A stretch of DNA of 64,000 nucleotides from Astrothelium macrocarpum (lineage: Eukaryota; Ascomycota; Dothideomycetes; Trypetheliales; Trypetheliaceae): NCBI GenBank assembly GCA_021030915.1, contig JAGEMR010000017.1, positions 1 through 64,000 of the forward strand. Direction: 5' to 3'. Of this stretch, positions 1 through 11,735 are shown piece by piece. A model generated the notes under the pieces. It saw only the letters and a program-made list of their open reading frames with translations, was not told where the DNA came from and ran no database searches. The translations under genes were made by a program, and so were the position numbers. Each line of letters opens with the position of its first letter. The first letter of the stretch is position 1.

Positions 1-960
1 TATTTTTTATTAATATCGAATTCTGATTTATTTATATTATAAATATTTAAAATATTATATTCATATTTTTTTTATTACGTTTTGAATATATCAAATTAAT
101 AATTTATTATTTTTATAATTATTTTATTCATACGAATAGATTTTAATTAATCAATATATATATTACGAATTTGAAAATATTATTTAATAAAATATTTAAT
201 TTAATTGGTATTAATAAATTTAAAATAGATTTATACGAGATATAAATAGAATATATGATAAACGTACTTTTTTTATAAAAATTTAATAAATTCAATTAAT
301 AATAAATATATAATTAGAATTTTTATAATAATATATTATTTAATTTAATAAATTAAAATTGATTTTTTAATATTTATTAAAAATTATTATAATTTTTTAA
401 TAATTATTGATAATAAATTATTATTTAATTTATATTTTAATATCAAATATGAAATTTTAAATTTTTATATAATTTTATAAATTGATAAAAATAAATTTTT
501 AAAAAATATATCATGAATAATTTATATTTATTTTTTAATTTTTATATTTTTTAAAAAATTTTGAATTATTATGATTGAATATATGTGAATTATATGCTAA
601 TTGTATATGGAATGTATGTATAATATGAGTCACGCGGTGGTGTGGTTCATAATATCATGGTAGATCCTAATTCTGATTTCAATATTATTGAAATGATATG
701 AAGGATTATTAAATAATGAATTCGTATAAATCATCATAATTATTTTATTCAGAATCAATTTATCAGAATCATTTATTATGAATGAAATCAATTGATTCAG
801 AAGAAAATCAATAAATAGATATTGATGATGGAGGATCGTATATATATCTGTTTAGACGTTCAGAATCTTTCCACCAAATATTAATAAGACGAAAGACTAA
901 TTAATTAATAAAATTACTTCGATTTTTATTTAATTCTGAATTCTAATATGATATGACTGA
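1..960. repeat. AT-rich, RIP-like island
   Basis: Nearly all A and T with only short islands of normal composition (around 600-660 and 820-870). No open frame of any length is present. The composition matches DNA mutated by repeat-induced point mutation, the fungal defence that turns C into T in duplicated DNA, so this is probably a dead transposable element. No terminal repeats or coding remnant could be identified, so the family is unknown. Composition returns to normal by about 960, ahead of NOG1. Confidence 0.6.
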
Positions 961-1185
961 ATTTTCCAACAGCACCCGCTGTTTACTAGTAAATTTGGTG
1001 GGGTTGATGGGGAAACGCGGGTTGTGTGGTCCCGATTAATTTGCCTAGATGCCTGGAGTGCAAAAATTTTCGGAGTATCTAATTATCCGGCGGGATGATT
1101 TCAGCGTATTCCAGGAACTTTTTTTGGTGATTGGCTTCGCTTGAACAATCGTTCATTCTACCAAGCACAAGAGCACGCGGACACG

Positions 1186-3230
1186 ATGAAGACGACGTGG
1201 AAGGATATCGCTCCTGTCCCGACCTCTCAAGAGTTCCTTGATATTGTGCTCAGCCGAACGCAGCGACGATTGCCTACCCAAATCCGAGCAGGCTTCAAGA
1301 TCAGCAGGATTCGAGCCTTTTACACAAGAAAAGTCAAATACACTGCAGAGACTTTTGCTGAAAAGCTTTCTGCCATTCTCGAGGGTTTTCCACGTTTAGC
1401 TGATATCCACCCTTTTCATAAAGACCTTCTAAATACTCTATACGATGCCGATCACTTCAGGATCGCCCTTGGGCAGCTTTCAACCGCGAAGCATCTCATT
1501 GAGACGGTATCTAGGGACTACGTGCGACTTCTCAAATACGCGCAATCACTATTCCAATGCAAGCAGCTCAAACGAGCGGCCTTAGGACGGATGGCAACAA
1601 TATGCAAGAGGCTAAAAGATCCATTGGTGTACTTGGAACAGGTGCGCCAGCATCTGGGGCGTTTACCCTCAATCGATCCTAATACACGGACGCTTCTCAT
1701 TTGTGGATATCCGAATGTCGGCAAATCAAGTTTCCTGAAGAACATTTCCCGAGCCGACGTTGATATCCAACCCTACGCTTTCACCACCAAATCCCTCTTC
1801 GTCGGCCATTTTGATTACAAAATGTTGCGTTTTCAAGCCATTGATACGCCAGGAATACTCGATCATCCGCTCGAAGAAATGAATACTATTGAAATGCAAT
1901 CCATTACCGCCATCGCGCATCTCCGCTCCGCCATTCTCTATTTCATGGATCTTTCTGAACAATGTGGTTACTCAGTACAGGCGCAAATGCAACTTTTCCA
2001 ATCCATCAAACCTCTCTTCTCCAACAAACTTGTCTTTCTCGTCATCAACAAGATTGATATAACTCGGCCAGAAGATCTCGATCCTGAGACTCAAAGTCAG
2101 CTTCAATCTATTATTGATTCCACGGACAATATTGAAATGCTGCAACTCTCTTGCACGACTTCCGAAAATCTTATGAAGGTGCGAAATGCTGCATGTGATC
2201 GTCTCATTGCTGAACGCACTGCCTCAAAACTCAAAGGTGGAACCTCCTCATCTGGTGAGCCCACTGGCCGTCTTGGCGAACTCCTCCGTCGCATCCATGT
2301 GGCGCAACCCCTGGGAGGCGTGACGCGTGAAGCATACATCCCCGATGCTGTGAAGTCAAAAATGCAGTATGATAAAGATGATCTAAACCGTCCTCCGCTC
2401 TTGCGCGACATTGAAGCAGAGAATGGCGGGCCAGGCGTGTTTAATGTGGATTTGCGCAAAGAATGGCAGCTCGACGATCCTGAGTGGCGTCACGATAAGA
2501 TGCCGGAAATCATGAACGGCCGCAACGTATACGATTTCATGGACCCGGATATCGCGGCTAAGCTTGCTGCTTTGGAAAAAGAAGAAGAGCATTTGGAAGC
2601 CGAAGGATTTTATAACAACGATGAAGAGGATGAAATGGAGGATGTGGACGAAGAAGAGATAAGATACAAGGCGAATCTCATACGCGAGAAGCAGGCATTA
2701 TTGAAGAACGAATCTCGTATGAAGAGATTAAAGAACAGAGCAGCAATCCCAAGGAATAGGATGGTGAAGAAATTGAGCTCCATGGAAAGCCACCTCAGCA
2801 GTCTTGGTTACGACACCAGTCATGCTTCATCGCGTGCGCGAGAGCAAAGCAGGCGTCGTAGCGCGAGTACTGTACGAGGAAGGAGCCTTGACACGAACGG
2901 TCCTATGGGCGGCGATGCAATGGATATCGACACACCCAGAAGCGCAAGCCAAGCAGTTGCGCGAGCGAAGAGTCGTGCCCGCAGTCAGAGCACAAATCGC
3001 AGAGACGACGGTGTGACGGATGAGATGGCGCGGACCAAGGCAGAGCGATTGATGAAGTTGGGCCAGAAGAAGATGAATCGGCTAGCGAGACAGGGAGAGG
3101 CAGATAGACACCAAACGGCTGCATTACCAAAGCATCTGGTAAGTATTATTTCTTTTATGAAGGTGCGTCATTGCTCACACGTGTACAGCTGGCTGGAAAG
3201 CGTGGTATGGGTAAGACCAGAAGTCGATGA
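1186..3230 (+). CDS. NOG1: Nucleolar GTP-binding protein NOG1
   Basis: Two exons, 1186..3138 and 3189..3230, give 664 residues, close to the yeast protein (about 647). NOG1 is the Obg-family GTPase that binds pre-60S ribosomal particles in the nucleolus. The G motifs are visible in order: P-loop GYPNVGKS, DTPG, NKID and a G5-like SCTT. The N-terminal helical bundle begins MKTTWKDIAPVPTSQEF and the C-terminal half is charged and coiled. The 50-nt intron (GTAAGT...ACAG) is supported because splicing restores the family tail LAGKRGMGKTRSR, which resembles the end of yeast Nog1. The frame is open upstream to 1141, but the first ATG is at 1186 and fits the family start. Confidence 0.95.
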
Positions 3231-5332
3231 AGAATTATACGCCAAGGGCATCCCTAAAAGTCTTTCATTTCGAGACATCCTTGTGGTATCCCTACGTGCA
3301 ACGAGTTCTATGTACTCTTATTTGATACCAACGTCCCCAATGAAGTCCCAAGCTTGCGATTATTACGACCTTTCCCTGGGCTGCATACACACTTTCGCCG
3401 CCATTCGCCCTCATACCCCTGGCCTACATACTGCGCCGTCTTTCTTATCGGTCCTCGCGACATGAACACGTCCCGAAGCAAACACAATTTTGGCAGCATC
3501 TGCATCTTCTATGTTCCCTCTCAGCCTGAAGTCCGGTTCCGCGTGTATATTGCATCGCACTCGGTCTTGGCGACGGCTGTACCATGGATTGCGGTTGTCC
3601 TGTGACTGGGCCGGCGAAGGAGCGTGGTGGTCGCTCCATGATGGAGGCTGGGTTATTTGTCGGCATTAGTACAAGGGTGCAACGGATTGGATGGGAAGGA
3701 GAGAAGTATGTGATTCGGTGATGTTCTCGCAATAGCTCGGCAGAGCTTCATGAGTTTATTACTCAAAAAACTGTGTCCTGTTGATGTTTACGATTCCCAG
3801 CAGTGGTGATGCTGGTTTTGGTCAGAAATCATGCGCGAAAATTAATGAAGTGGATGATTCTTTTGATAGGGTTTTCACAGAAGACCAGAATAAATGTTGC
3901 CACATGTCAATATGGCATTCCCATTGCTCGTAAGGACACTGACAGCCTAAACCTAGATTAATGCCTTTCAGTCATATGAAGTTCGTTAGTCTTGAAAGGT
4001 GGCAGGATTGGTATAAAAAACACATGGCCAATGACCGGGGGAGAGGAACATTGTTCAGTTGGGTGCGCGCGCGACCGCACTGGAAAACTTTTGCAGTAAT
4101 AATTATTTCAAAATTCTGAATGAAAAACTTTTCTAAGAAGACAGATTGCTGATACAATATTCAGACAGCCTTTTCTAAAATCACGCTGACTATTTGTAAC
4201 GAGAACGCAGATACAATACCTGGACTATCGCCCGTAGTGGATACGCCACCTAGCGCAGCTTAACCTTAAAAGGTAAGGTACAGGAGTTGCCGGTTGATTG
4301 GCCGTTCCGATGCCATGAACGGAATCCACATAACTTCTCAACTACCTGGGTACTTCTAGAGCCTCAGACTATCTTGCCGTCGCTATTGGAAGGAACCGAC
4401 CCGGACTATCGAATGGTTCAAAGTTCATGTGCACGGTTGTTACTGTAATATTCTTCGGCTTGCGAGCTGGAGTTACGTGTTCTTTCGTCTTTATGCTTGC
4501 TTTGGTACACAATGAAATCTACATGGGAAGGTCTCGATTCGAGAAAAGAGGTGAGCTCTAGCGTGATTCTGGTACGGCCGCTGCGAGTTAGTCCGTCATC
4601 GTTTCGAGTATCTGAGGGATTTCTGATGAGCTTGTATATAGTGGTACTGAGAGTATATGCTATCACAGATTGAATCGGTCTTAGAGGTATGGTAAGTGCG
4701 AAACCACTTGAATTGTGTCAATAGTGCGGTGGCCAGCACGAATCACAGCCTTGTCCCCTCCAATATCTTGCATTTCAGGATCTCTTTCGACAATGCCGCT
4801 CTTGAACCTGTTCGGACTGGGCGAACTTTCGAAGTTCTTAATCTAGCCTAGCCAAAAACGAACACATGTCATGTCGTAGGCATACTAGCTAGTCACTTTC
4901 GCTTAGCAAGACGACATCCTTGCGTTCAGTAATAATTGTTTCACACGGCTTATGTGCAGCATCAATTACATCTTTTGGATATACTCAGCTTTTCTGGCTG
5001 GCACAAGCACATCTCTTCTATCTGCAGGCTTGGATCCGTCCGTTGAGAAATTGAAAGGTGCCAGTGGTCATATACTTTCCAAACAAATAGCGAAGCTGAC
5101 TATTGCAAGTGCTTCACTTTCTTTACTGCCACCGTAATTCTCAACTGCTATGCAAGCTATTCGGTCAGCGGAAGGCATCTTGTCTCGCATTCGACTGTTG
5201 AGGAAAAGCTGACGAAATCAATAGCTACCCTGTCTCTTCTAACCTCACCAAGGACACGAATCATAACCAGTTTAGTGCCGTCGCCACTAACATCATGCAT
5301 GCACAGGTTGGAAACCCTCTGGGTTCTGGTTG
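3231..5332. other. Gene-poor interval
   Basis: About 2.1 kb without a supportable gene. Open frames are short, overlap on both strands and match no family I recognise. Between roughly 4683 and 5060 on the minus strand there are short coding-like stretches broken by stops, possibly a gene remnant (see findings). I see no RNA gene or repeat here. Confidence 0.5.
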
Positions 5333-6247
5333 CTACCATGGCACTTGCCTACCTTCCCACGACCATAATCTTCCACTGTGGGTCTCACGTTTAGCAGCAT
5401 CGAAAACCTTAATCATTCCTGTGACGCTTTCTTCGACAGTAATAAAAGCTTTCTCGTATCCAAGTGCTTCAGCACCTCGGTTCCCCAAGTCTGTCTGCAC
5501 CCAACTGTACACGGATTAGTTGCTTTTCTTGAATCGCTTTATGGAATTTCTCCCTCACCCTGGGTCGATTGGAAATGCAGTGATCTCCGGTTCCTCTATA
5601 TGCATTCTCTTTGTAAGCCAATGCAGCATGACCTTCGTCAAAGCGTAAGCCGCGTTTGTATGAGGAATCATTTCCCTGAACAGGTCAGTGCGTATCTAAA
5701 CCGACATTATGGCCATGGGATCAATGCCACCCACTTAAGCATCAAGTCAGTAGACGGCGCGCTGCAGAATCATCCTCATACTTGGAAGCAGGCTTACCGT
5801 AAGAAATCCGCCCGACGAACCCATGCTCACCCATACAGGAGCTGCGGAATTCTTGAGTAAAGGAAGAAAAGCTTGGAAGAGCCAAACGACGCCGTAAACA
5901 TTTGGCACAATGTGTTTCTGCATATCCTCGACTTGTACTTCCGAAACCTTGGGCCACTTCTCTGCAATCCCAGCATTGGCGATGACGATGTCGACATGAT
6001 CGATCCCTTGCGAGGCAAGCTGGCTCACAGCGCTGGCAGGGTCAGCCTGGTTTGTAGCATCAATTTTGATAAGAAGCAGAGAGCTATTCGAAGCCTTAGG
6101 CAGATTAACTAGCGTCTTCGAGCTAGAATGCTTAGGATCACGATTGGCAGCAATAACGAGATGATTCGGTTTGGCCAGGTAGAGCTCCAAGAGCCCCTTC
6201 CCGATGCCTCTATTGCACCCCGTGATCAGCACGATAGTAGATGCCAT
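5333..6247 (-). CDS. SDR, norsolorinic acid ketoreductase-like
   Basis: Three exons on the minus strand (6247..5798, 5695..5559, 5504..5333) give 252 residues, normal for a classical short-chain dehydrogenase/reductase. The cofactor motif TGCNRGIG is at residues 9-16, NAG follows near residue 89, and the catalytic Tyr-x3-Lys is in YALTK after the first junction. The C-terminus (THSGRLWSWEGRQVPW) matches the fungal subgroup that includes aflatoxin Nor-1. Both introns (102 and 54 nt) are GT-AG and restore the family sequence (IDPG/WVQTDLGNRGA). Such enzymes reduce ketones with NAD(P)H in the cytosol; the substrate here is unknown. The gene is 3 kb from the PKS regulator, and I saw no cluster-type promoter motif, so membership in the cluster is uncertain. 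Confidence 0.88.
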
Positions 6248-7008
6248 GGTTTATAATAATAGTTGGAGATAAAACGATGGAAAAGTTAACGCGCATCGTT
6301 TTAAGGTAATATTGCTACTGTCATACTTCCTGCACCACGAAAACAATGTCGCAATTCTGTGGAGCATTAGAGCGCCACTGGAATTGTACTAGCGAGCGTG
6401 TAAAGTGATAGGTGTTTCAAAGCCCGCTGAACCATGTCAAATGATTCTCAGGAACATCACCGACGAGTCACACTGTTGCGCTTCGAACGAAAACGGACGA
6501 AGATGCTCGATTTGCATGAATTTCACGATGTGTGGGGTGACCAAGGCAATGCTCTTAGAGCCCCATGGACCAGACTTTCTAATCTAAATTGGTCTCTTGA
6601 GAGCTCTGCTGGGTACCTTAGCTTCCTCAATCTAAAAAAAGAATGAATGACAACTCCAGTCGCTAATATCTTGAATTGTGCATCATGTCCACGTAGTGTC
6701 GATGCCGACAAATCCTGACTATTGTATGGCCAAAGAAAACGATCAAAGCCCCTATGCAATCATCGAGCCTCCAAACTAAGCTTAGAATCACCATCTTGTT
6801 CTTCTCTTCTCATCGTCTCTTGAGACCTCAAGTGAGCTATCTTCAATATCACTCCTCCCGGCAGTAATCAAAATGGATTCGAATGCTTAATTCAGAGGTG
6901 TAAAGACTACTAGGTGATCTTAGCACCATTATCAGCCCGAAGATACGTAGTAGAGTATCAATTGCGCCCTTTTTATCATATATGGGCTGCAACAATCGAG
7001 ATTGATTT
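6248..7008. other. Intergenic region
   Basis: About 760 bp between the SDR start and the methyltransferase stop. It holds the SDR promoter and methyltransferase 3' region. No gene, repeat or RNA is recognisable. Confidence 0.5.
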
Positions 7009-7898
7009 TCACGACAATTTTCGGATTAGAACTTCACCATGCATCATCCCCAAACTCGCGTCTTCCCGTCCTTTCCACTCCTCCCAAGCTTTGCTCATTT
7101 CTTCCAAATCACTCTGTGTGACCAGCCCAGCTTGAAGCCCTGCGTTACGTACACGACCACTCTGGACTCTCTCGATCAAAGCCTCCGCTACATAAGTTGG
7201 CTGTTAGATTTCTATGCTGAGCACCTGAATTCAAACGACTTACCCCAAATGCGCTTGTCATCCGATGAATTATAATACCAAACGCCATAGCTTGCTTCGA
7301 TCTGACTTCGTTCTACGCCTGTTTGAAGCGCCCACGGCAGTAATTGTCGACCGGCGCTCGGACTGCCACCGGCCATCTTCATAAATTCCGCAATAAAATC
7401 ATGAAATTTAATTAATCCAGGTAATTCAGGCCAAAAGCATTCTGTTTTGAAATCACCCTCACGAGCAGCTACTGTGCCACCTATTTTTGTTACTCGTAAC
7501 ATCTCACGCAGCACATTCCATGGCGTTTTCAGATGAGTAAGAATCTGATGACAATGAGTGATGTCGAAACTTTCATCAGCAAAAGGTAATTTGTATGCAT
7601 CTGCCTGCTCAAATTTGATATTTTTGACGCCTGCTGTTTCGGCGACGGTCTCGGCTCGTAGCAATATATCCTTATTGAGATCTGTGGCAATGACTTGACC
7701 GTTGGGAATGAGTTTTGCAAGGGCCACTGAGATAGTACCTGATCCAGCGCCGACGTCCAGAATAGCCAAATCAGATTTACTTTTTTTCATATCTTCCAGC
7801 CTGGGCAAAAGGTAGGCGGCACTGTTCTCGGCGTTTCGGAGCTCATGATGGATGGCTTGCGGGCGAGCAGCAGCAGACTGCGGGCTTGGTTGAGCCAT
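7009..7898 (-). CDS. Class I SAM-dependent methyltransferase (UbiE-like)
   Basis: Two exons on the minus strand (7898..7244 and 7187..7009) give 277 residues. The SAM-binding motif is LDVGAGSGTISVALAK near residue 47, followed by an acidic ribose-binding residue (IATDLNKD) and a post-I region (FEQADAYKLPF). The 56-nt intron has donor GTAAGT, branch CTAAC and acceptor TAG; it is the only junction that keeps frame into EALIERVQSGRVRNAG and the family tail GMMHGEVLIRKLS. Fungal homologues are mostly uncharacterised and small-molecule methylation is likely. The gene is divergent from the Zn2Cys6 regulator across a 791-bp gap, so it may be a tailoring gene of the neighbouring cluster. This is inference. 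Confidence 0.85.
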
Positions 7899-8689
7899 GT
7901 TTGCGCCGAGAAGCTGACACTTCGAGAGATGTACTGTGTGTATGCAAATTCACAGTAGTCTCTCGCATAGATATATGGTGCTCGAGAGGTCTGCCCACGG
8001 CTGGCTATCAGCTGCTGCAGCATCTCAAAGTTACACGGAAGCTGCCAGTGGGCATGCCGCACCCTCGGAGTTGGTAGCAAAGTCCGCATCAAAGATGGCA
8101 GCTCAGTGACATAGTGGGTCCGGTGCGCGTGCATTTAAGATCGTGCGTGGAGGCTGCTGACGTGCTCCTAGAAAAGGGAAGGCACGCTTGGGGGCTAAAG
8201 ACTGCTTGGGGGCGAAAGACTGCTTTGAGCAAATGGAAGCTGAGACGCATGTGCAACCTTCTAGGCTTCCAAGCACGCTTGCATTGTGGAGGGCTCTCCC
8301 CACCAACGTCAGCCCGTGCCGTGGTGCCCAAACACGCCCATTTGCCAAACCGCCAGCCCGTGGCAACGGCCGTCTCCTGTTACCCCGATGGCTAGCGTGA
8401 CAGGGATCGGACCATACCTAACTAAGTAGTCTTTCAATGAAAACTTCATAATATCAACAGTGCTGTACAGGAAAGCTGTTGTTGATTGGCCAATGAGTCC
8501 TCCGGTAATCAACGGTCGTGGCTTCGAAGACTCCACCTGGCGCCTGGACGCCGTACCTATTCACCCGTGTCCTAGATTGATTGTCGTTATTCAGATGCAG
8601 CGGGCTGTAGCTTCTCACGCCTTTGCGAGCTGACCTAAATATGTTCGAGCATTGCCGTCATTTCATCATTTGAATCCGTTGTGAGGAAT
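7899..8689. promoter_or_regulatory. Divergent promoter region, methyltransferase/regulator
   Basis: A 791-bp interval between two divergent start codons. It contains a tandem duplication of an 18-bp unit at 8186-8203 and 8204-8221 (one mismatch) and one ATCGGA hexamer at 8406-8411, a weak match to the motif found in the PKS cluster promoters. No gene is supported inside. Confidence 0.45.
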
Positions 8690-10105
8690 ATGCAGAGACC
8701 GCAACAGTCTCGTCGATCAGCTTGTGATAGGTGTCGCACCTATAAGTTGCGCTGCGAGCGGGTGCATTTGCAGGAAAACAAGTGCCAAAGATGTCTTCGA
8801 ACTGGCGTTGCATGTCAAACTACAGTAAAAAGCTCTGGAAGCCTGGGCCAGAAATCTCCTCTTACACTTGGTCAAATCTCAACGAATGCTTCGAAACGAA
8901 GGAGCTCTAAGGACGTATCAACGAACCCGTCGAAAAATCAAGAAATGGGAGGTACGATTCAGCCCACAGATAACGCGAGCTTGAGCATGGATCCAGATAT
9001 CGGTGACCTGGTGAGTGCACATCAGTCAAGGTCTTCGAGGACTTTCGTGATTCTTACCAAGTTCGAGATGCGCGACACCTCAGTCGATTTCACCGTCACA
9101 ACTTTTACTTTTCCCGAAAACAACAGCGATTCACCCACCAATTTCTGGCACCCGGATGATACCCATCGGAGAAACCCGTTGTCGCCTCCGTTCGACAATA
9201 TGCCGGATTTCGACGATTTGCCCTCCGTTGTGTCTCCGTCATTCGAGGCCAATACGGTGGATGACTCGTCAAAACATTTGCATGATCTTTTTGAACTTTG
9301 CGCGGAACTAGCCCATGCTGACTGCAACATAATGCAATCTGGACACCCATATTCACCTGATTACAGTTCATCTGATCCACGGGCAATACCCATCCATCGT
9401 GTGCTCACTCGGACGTCACAATTGTCCACCATTATCATGGACATATCGGCTACCGTAGCTGCCGACAAGCCGCAACCCGGCGAGAGTGGTGCAACTCAGA
9501 GACAACCTTCTTTGCCGGACGCCAGTATGCGTCACTCTGCAAGCTTCATGTCACAAACATTTCAAGGTGTGTCAAACCGTGGAGCTCGATCAAGCGATCA
9601 GATTAATCGGAGCTGTGGGTCCCATCTAAACTCCAACAGTGTCATGGCAAGACAGAGGAGCCAAGACACTATTGTAGTTGCTACTCTAGTATCTGCATAT
9701 GTCATTCTTACGCGGGTCTGGCGGTGCGTCTTCTCCCGCCTCCACCGCGTTTTGCTCACAACGCCCTTACGTGAGGTGAATGGGTCTCTGGCTTTGCCAC
9801 GCCTACAATTTGGAGATTTTCAGGTGCCAGATAACCCTTGCATTCAAATCGGGGCGCTTGCCGAATTGAGTTCCGGGATGCTAGAAAACATTGAGAACCA
9901 TCTTGGTATTGCTGGTCCTGCTGTGGACGGCGATAGAAGTACGAATGGAGCTAAACGGCAACTTGGATGTTTAGGTCCTGCCGCAGTCTCTATCAGAGAG
10001 GCATTGCTGTCGCAAGAGATGCTACGTAGAGCCAGAGAAGATAGCTTTGGCCATATTCCGCTGACAGATATTATTAACCAAGTCAAAAAGCAACTTATCC
10101 CCTAA
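8690..10105 (+). CDS. Zn2Cys6 transcription factor, PKS-cluster type
   Basis: A single exon of 471 residues. The N-terminal binuclear zinc cluster is complete: CDRCRTYKLRC followed by CQRCLRTGVAC, residues about 13-42. This form is common in regulators placed inside fungal secondary-metabolite clusters (AflR-like and related). The middle is low-complexity and Ser-rich. A conserved helical region near residues 325-400 (VVATLVSAYVILTRVWR, LPRLQFGDFQ) is shared by that subgroup. The first ATG at 8690 is used; the frame is open upstream from a non-ATG codon at 8681. A GTGAGT at 9010 could be a donor, but no acceptor I tested keeps the downstream frame, so no intron is called. It is the only regulator near the PKS, so it is the likely activator of the cluster. 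Confidence 0.85.
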   Translation: MQRPQQSRRSACDRCRTYKLRCERVHLQENKCQRCLRTGVACQTTVKSSGSLGQKSPLTLGQISTNASKRRSSKDVSTNPSKNQEMGGTIQPTDNASLSMDPDIGDLVSAHQSRSSRTFVILTKFEMRDTSVDFTVTTFTFPENNSDSPTNFWHPDDTHRRNPLSPPFDNMPDFDDLPSVVSPSFEANTVDDSSKHLHDLFELCAELAHADCNIMQSGHPYSPDYSSSDPRAIPIHRVLTRTSQLSTIIMDISATVAADKPQPGESGATQRQPSLPDASMRHSASFMSQTFQGVSNRGARSSDQINRSCGSHLNSNSVMARQRSQDTIVVATLVSAYVILTRVWRCVFSRLHRVLLTTPLREVNGSLALPRLQFGDFQVPDNPCIQIGALAELSSGMLENIENHLGIAGPAVDGDRSTNGAKRQLGCLGPAAVSIREALLSQEMLRRAREDSFGHIPLTDIINQVKKQLIP

Positions 10106-10322
10106 CGTAGCAGTGGAGAAAAAGAATGTACTAGACTACCAATCCCGACTTGCTTCGTCACGAAGATGCAGCTACACCATTGACTTTCGTAAACTCTCAT
10201 CCTAGACTGGTAAAGGTTTGCACCTCACAGCGAATGAATTAATTAAAACAAATCGGCGAATAAAATTCATCTTCGCCTAAGCTAGAGAATGCTCATTTCT
10301 ATAATACGAGCCAGTTACTTGA

Positions 10323-11735
10323 TCAGACAACCTCCACTTTCTGATGGACTTGGATCTTATTCATCGGATAGCCAGGCTCCCACGCTGTACCCTCATCTCG
10401 AGATTCTTGTGGGCGACCTGCTTCGGACAATGCCGTCCAAGTCATCTCATCCAAGGCAGATGGTCTCAATTCCAGAAGCCCCGGTGTTCTTTCCTTCTTA
10501 CGCCCCCAGCTACGTTTAGCCGCCGTCGAACTCGCTGTTCGGCTTTCTTTAGCAGATGAAGATTTCCGTGTCCAGCTCAATGACGTTCTCAATTTCCGGA
10601 AAATTTGAGTTTCAGGCAGCAGCGACTTATAGATCGGCGCGCAGCAACAGATGATCGTGGTGGCCATCTGGACTACATTCCAGATCGCGTTGAGAATGTC
10701 CTGGCCTGGAGGATGTAAAGTGTGGTTAGTCAAAAGATGCGGCGTCTATACGACCAAATGAGATTAATAAGTTAGTCCTTACCGATCTGCCCATAAGCCT
10801 CGCCAATCTTTATGAAGCCAATGATGCCAGAACTGCATCACAAGCTTTAGTTTGGACATCGAGCTGGCAAGCAATGAAGATCACTTACAAGCCACCTATG
10901 ACGAAGAGAATGCTCAGCCTCCGCTGCTTGGCTCTGGATAGCAACAGAGTCCGAGCCATGTAAATGGCCAAGGCGACCATTGCGAAATCAATGACGGAGT
11001 TGACTGCTTCTCCAGCAGCAAGCAGTACCTGGCTATTGGCACACGTGCCTGGTATTTGCGGCTCCCAGACTTTGCGCACGGGTGTGCACAGGAACAAGCG
11101 AACCAAAACTCCAGCGATGCACCAAAAGACCTGGCAGGTGCCCAGGAAATATACCCAATAAGCACATGCTTTGCTCACTGAAAAAACGCGGCGGTAGAGG
11201 ACAAGGAGGCTCAGTTTGGCGAACGTCTGGTTTGCGGGAAACTGCGGATTCAAGGCATATCCAACCTGGAGCGCGGTCAGCTCTTGCACATGGAGAGGCA
11301 GAGAGAATTTGTCTTGCTTTCAAGATCCTAGTAACCGTAGCAGGAGGGAGCGATCCAAGCTCGAAAGGGCTTCGACCGTTGAGAGTTACAATAGCTGGTT
11401 GGTTGATCACAGATCAGCATACGTGCTGCATAAATTAGGAGAACAGAATCACTCGAAAACGACTTACTCCACAGCATCATACAAGTATATGACAGGTAAA
11501 ACACCAGCGCAAGCAATGCAAACCAGTCACCCAGACCAATATTCCTGTTGGCAGTCCTGGTGCCAGCAAAACGAAGGATCGTTGCCAAGATGCATATTGG
11601 CAGGGTCAGTATGATGACGACAAAAGCAGCACCTTGTTGAGCGTTATTGAAAAGGTGGAATGCCATTTCCCACTGCGGCTCACGAGAATTGAATAGTCTT
11701 AGAATCGGATATAAAACCGGTGACTCTAGCGGCAT
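10323..11735 (-). CDS. PTH11/rhodopsin-domain integral membrane protein
   Basis: Five exons on the minus strand (11735..11468, 11394..11318, 11265..10889, 10832..10783, 10705..10323) give 384 residues. About seven hydrophobic segments are followed by a charged cytoplasmic tail, the layout of the fungal rhodopsin domain seen in Pth11-like receptors. Family features include GLGDWFALLALVFYLSY, FAKLSLLVLYRRVF, a Cys-rich loop (LFLCTPVRKVW) and GFSGIIGFIKIG. Intron 2 (11266..11317) is GC-AG: donor GCAAG, branch CTGAC, acceptor CCAG. It is the only junction tested that both keeps frame and preserves the family sequence. The gene is tail-to-tail with the regulator (217 bp) and upstream of the PKS 3' end. 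It could sense an external cue or a product; ligand and role are unknown. Confidence 0.85.

Noticed and set aside
7188..7243. Apparent frame break in the methyltransferase
   Set aside because: A 43-nt intron ending at the first CAG breaks the frame, but using the next acceptor (TAG, 56 nt) after a CTAAC branch restores it, so the gene is intact.
9010..9082. Possible intron (GTGAGT...CTCAG) in the Zn2Cys6 regulator
   Set aside because: Removing 73 nt shifts the downstream frame, which is clearly coding in the unspliced phase.
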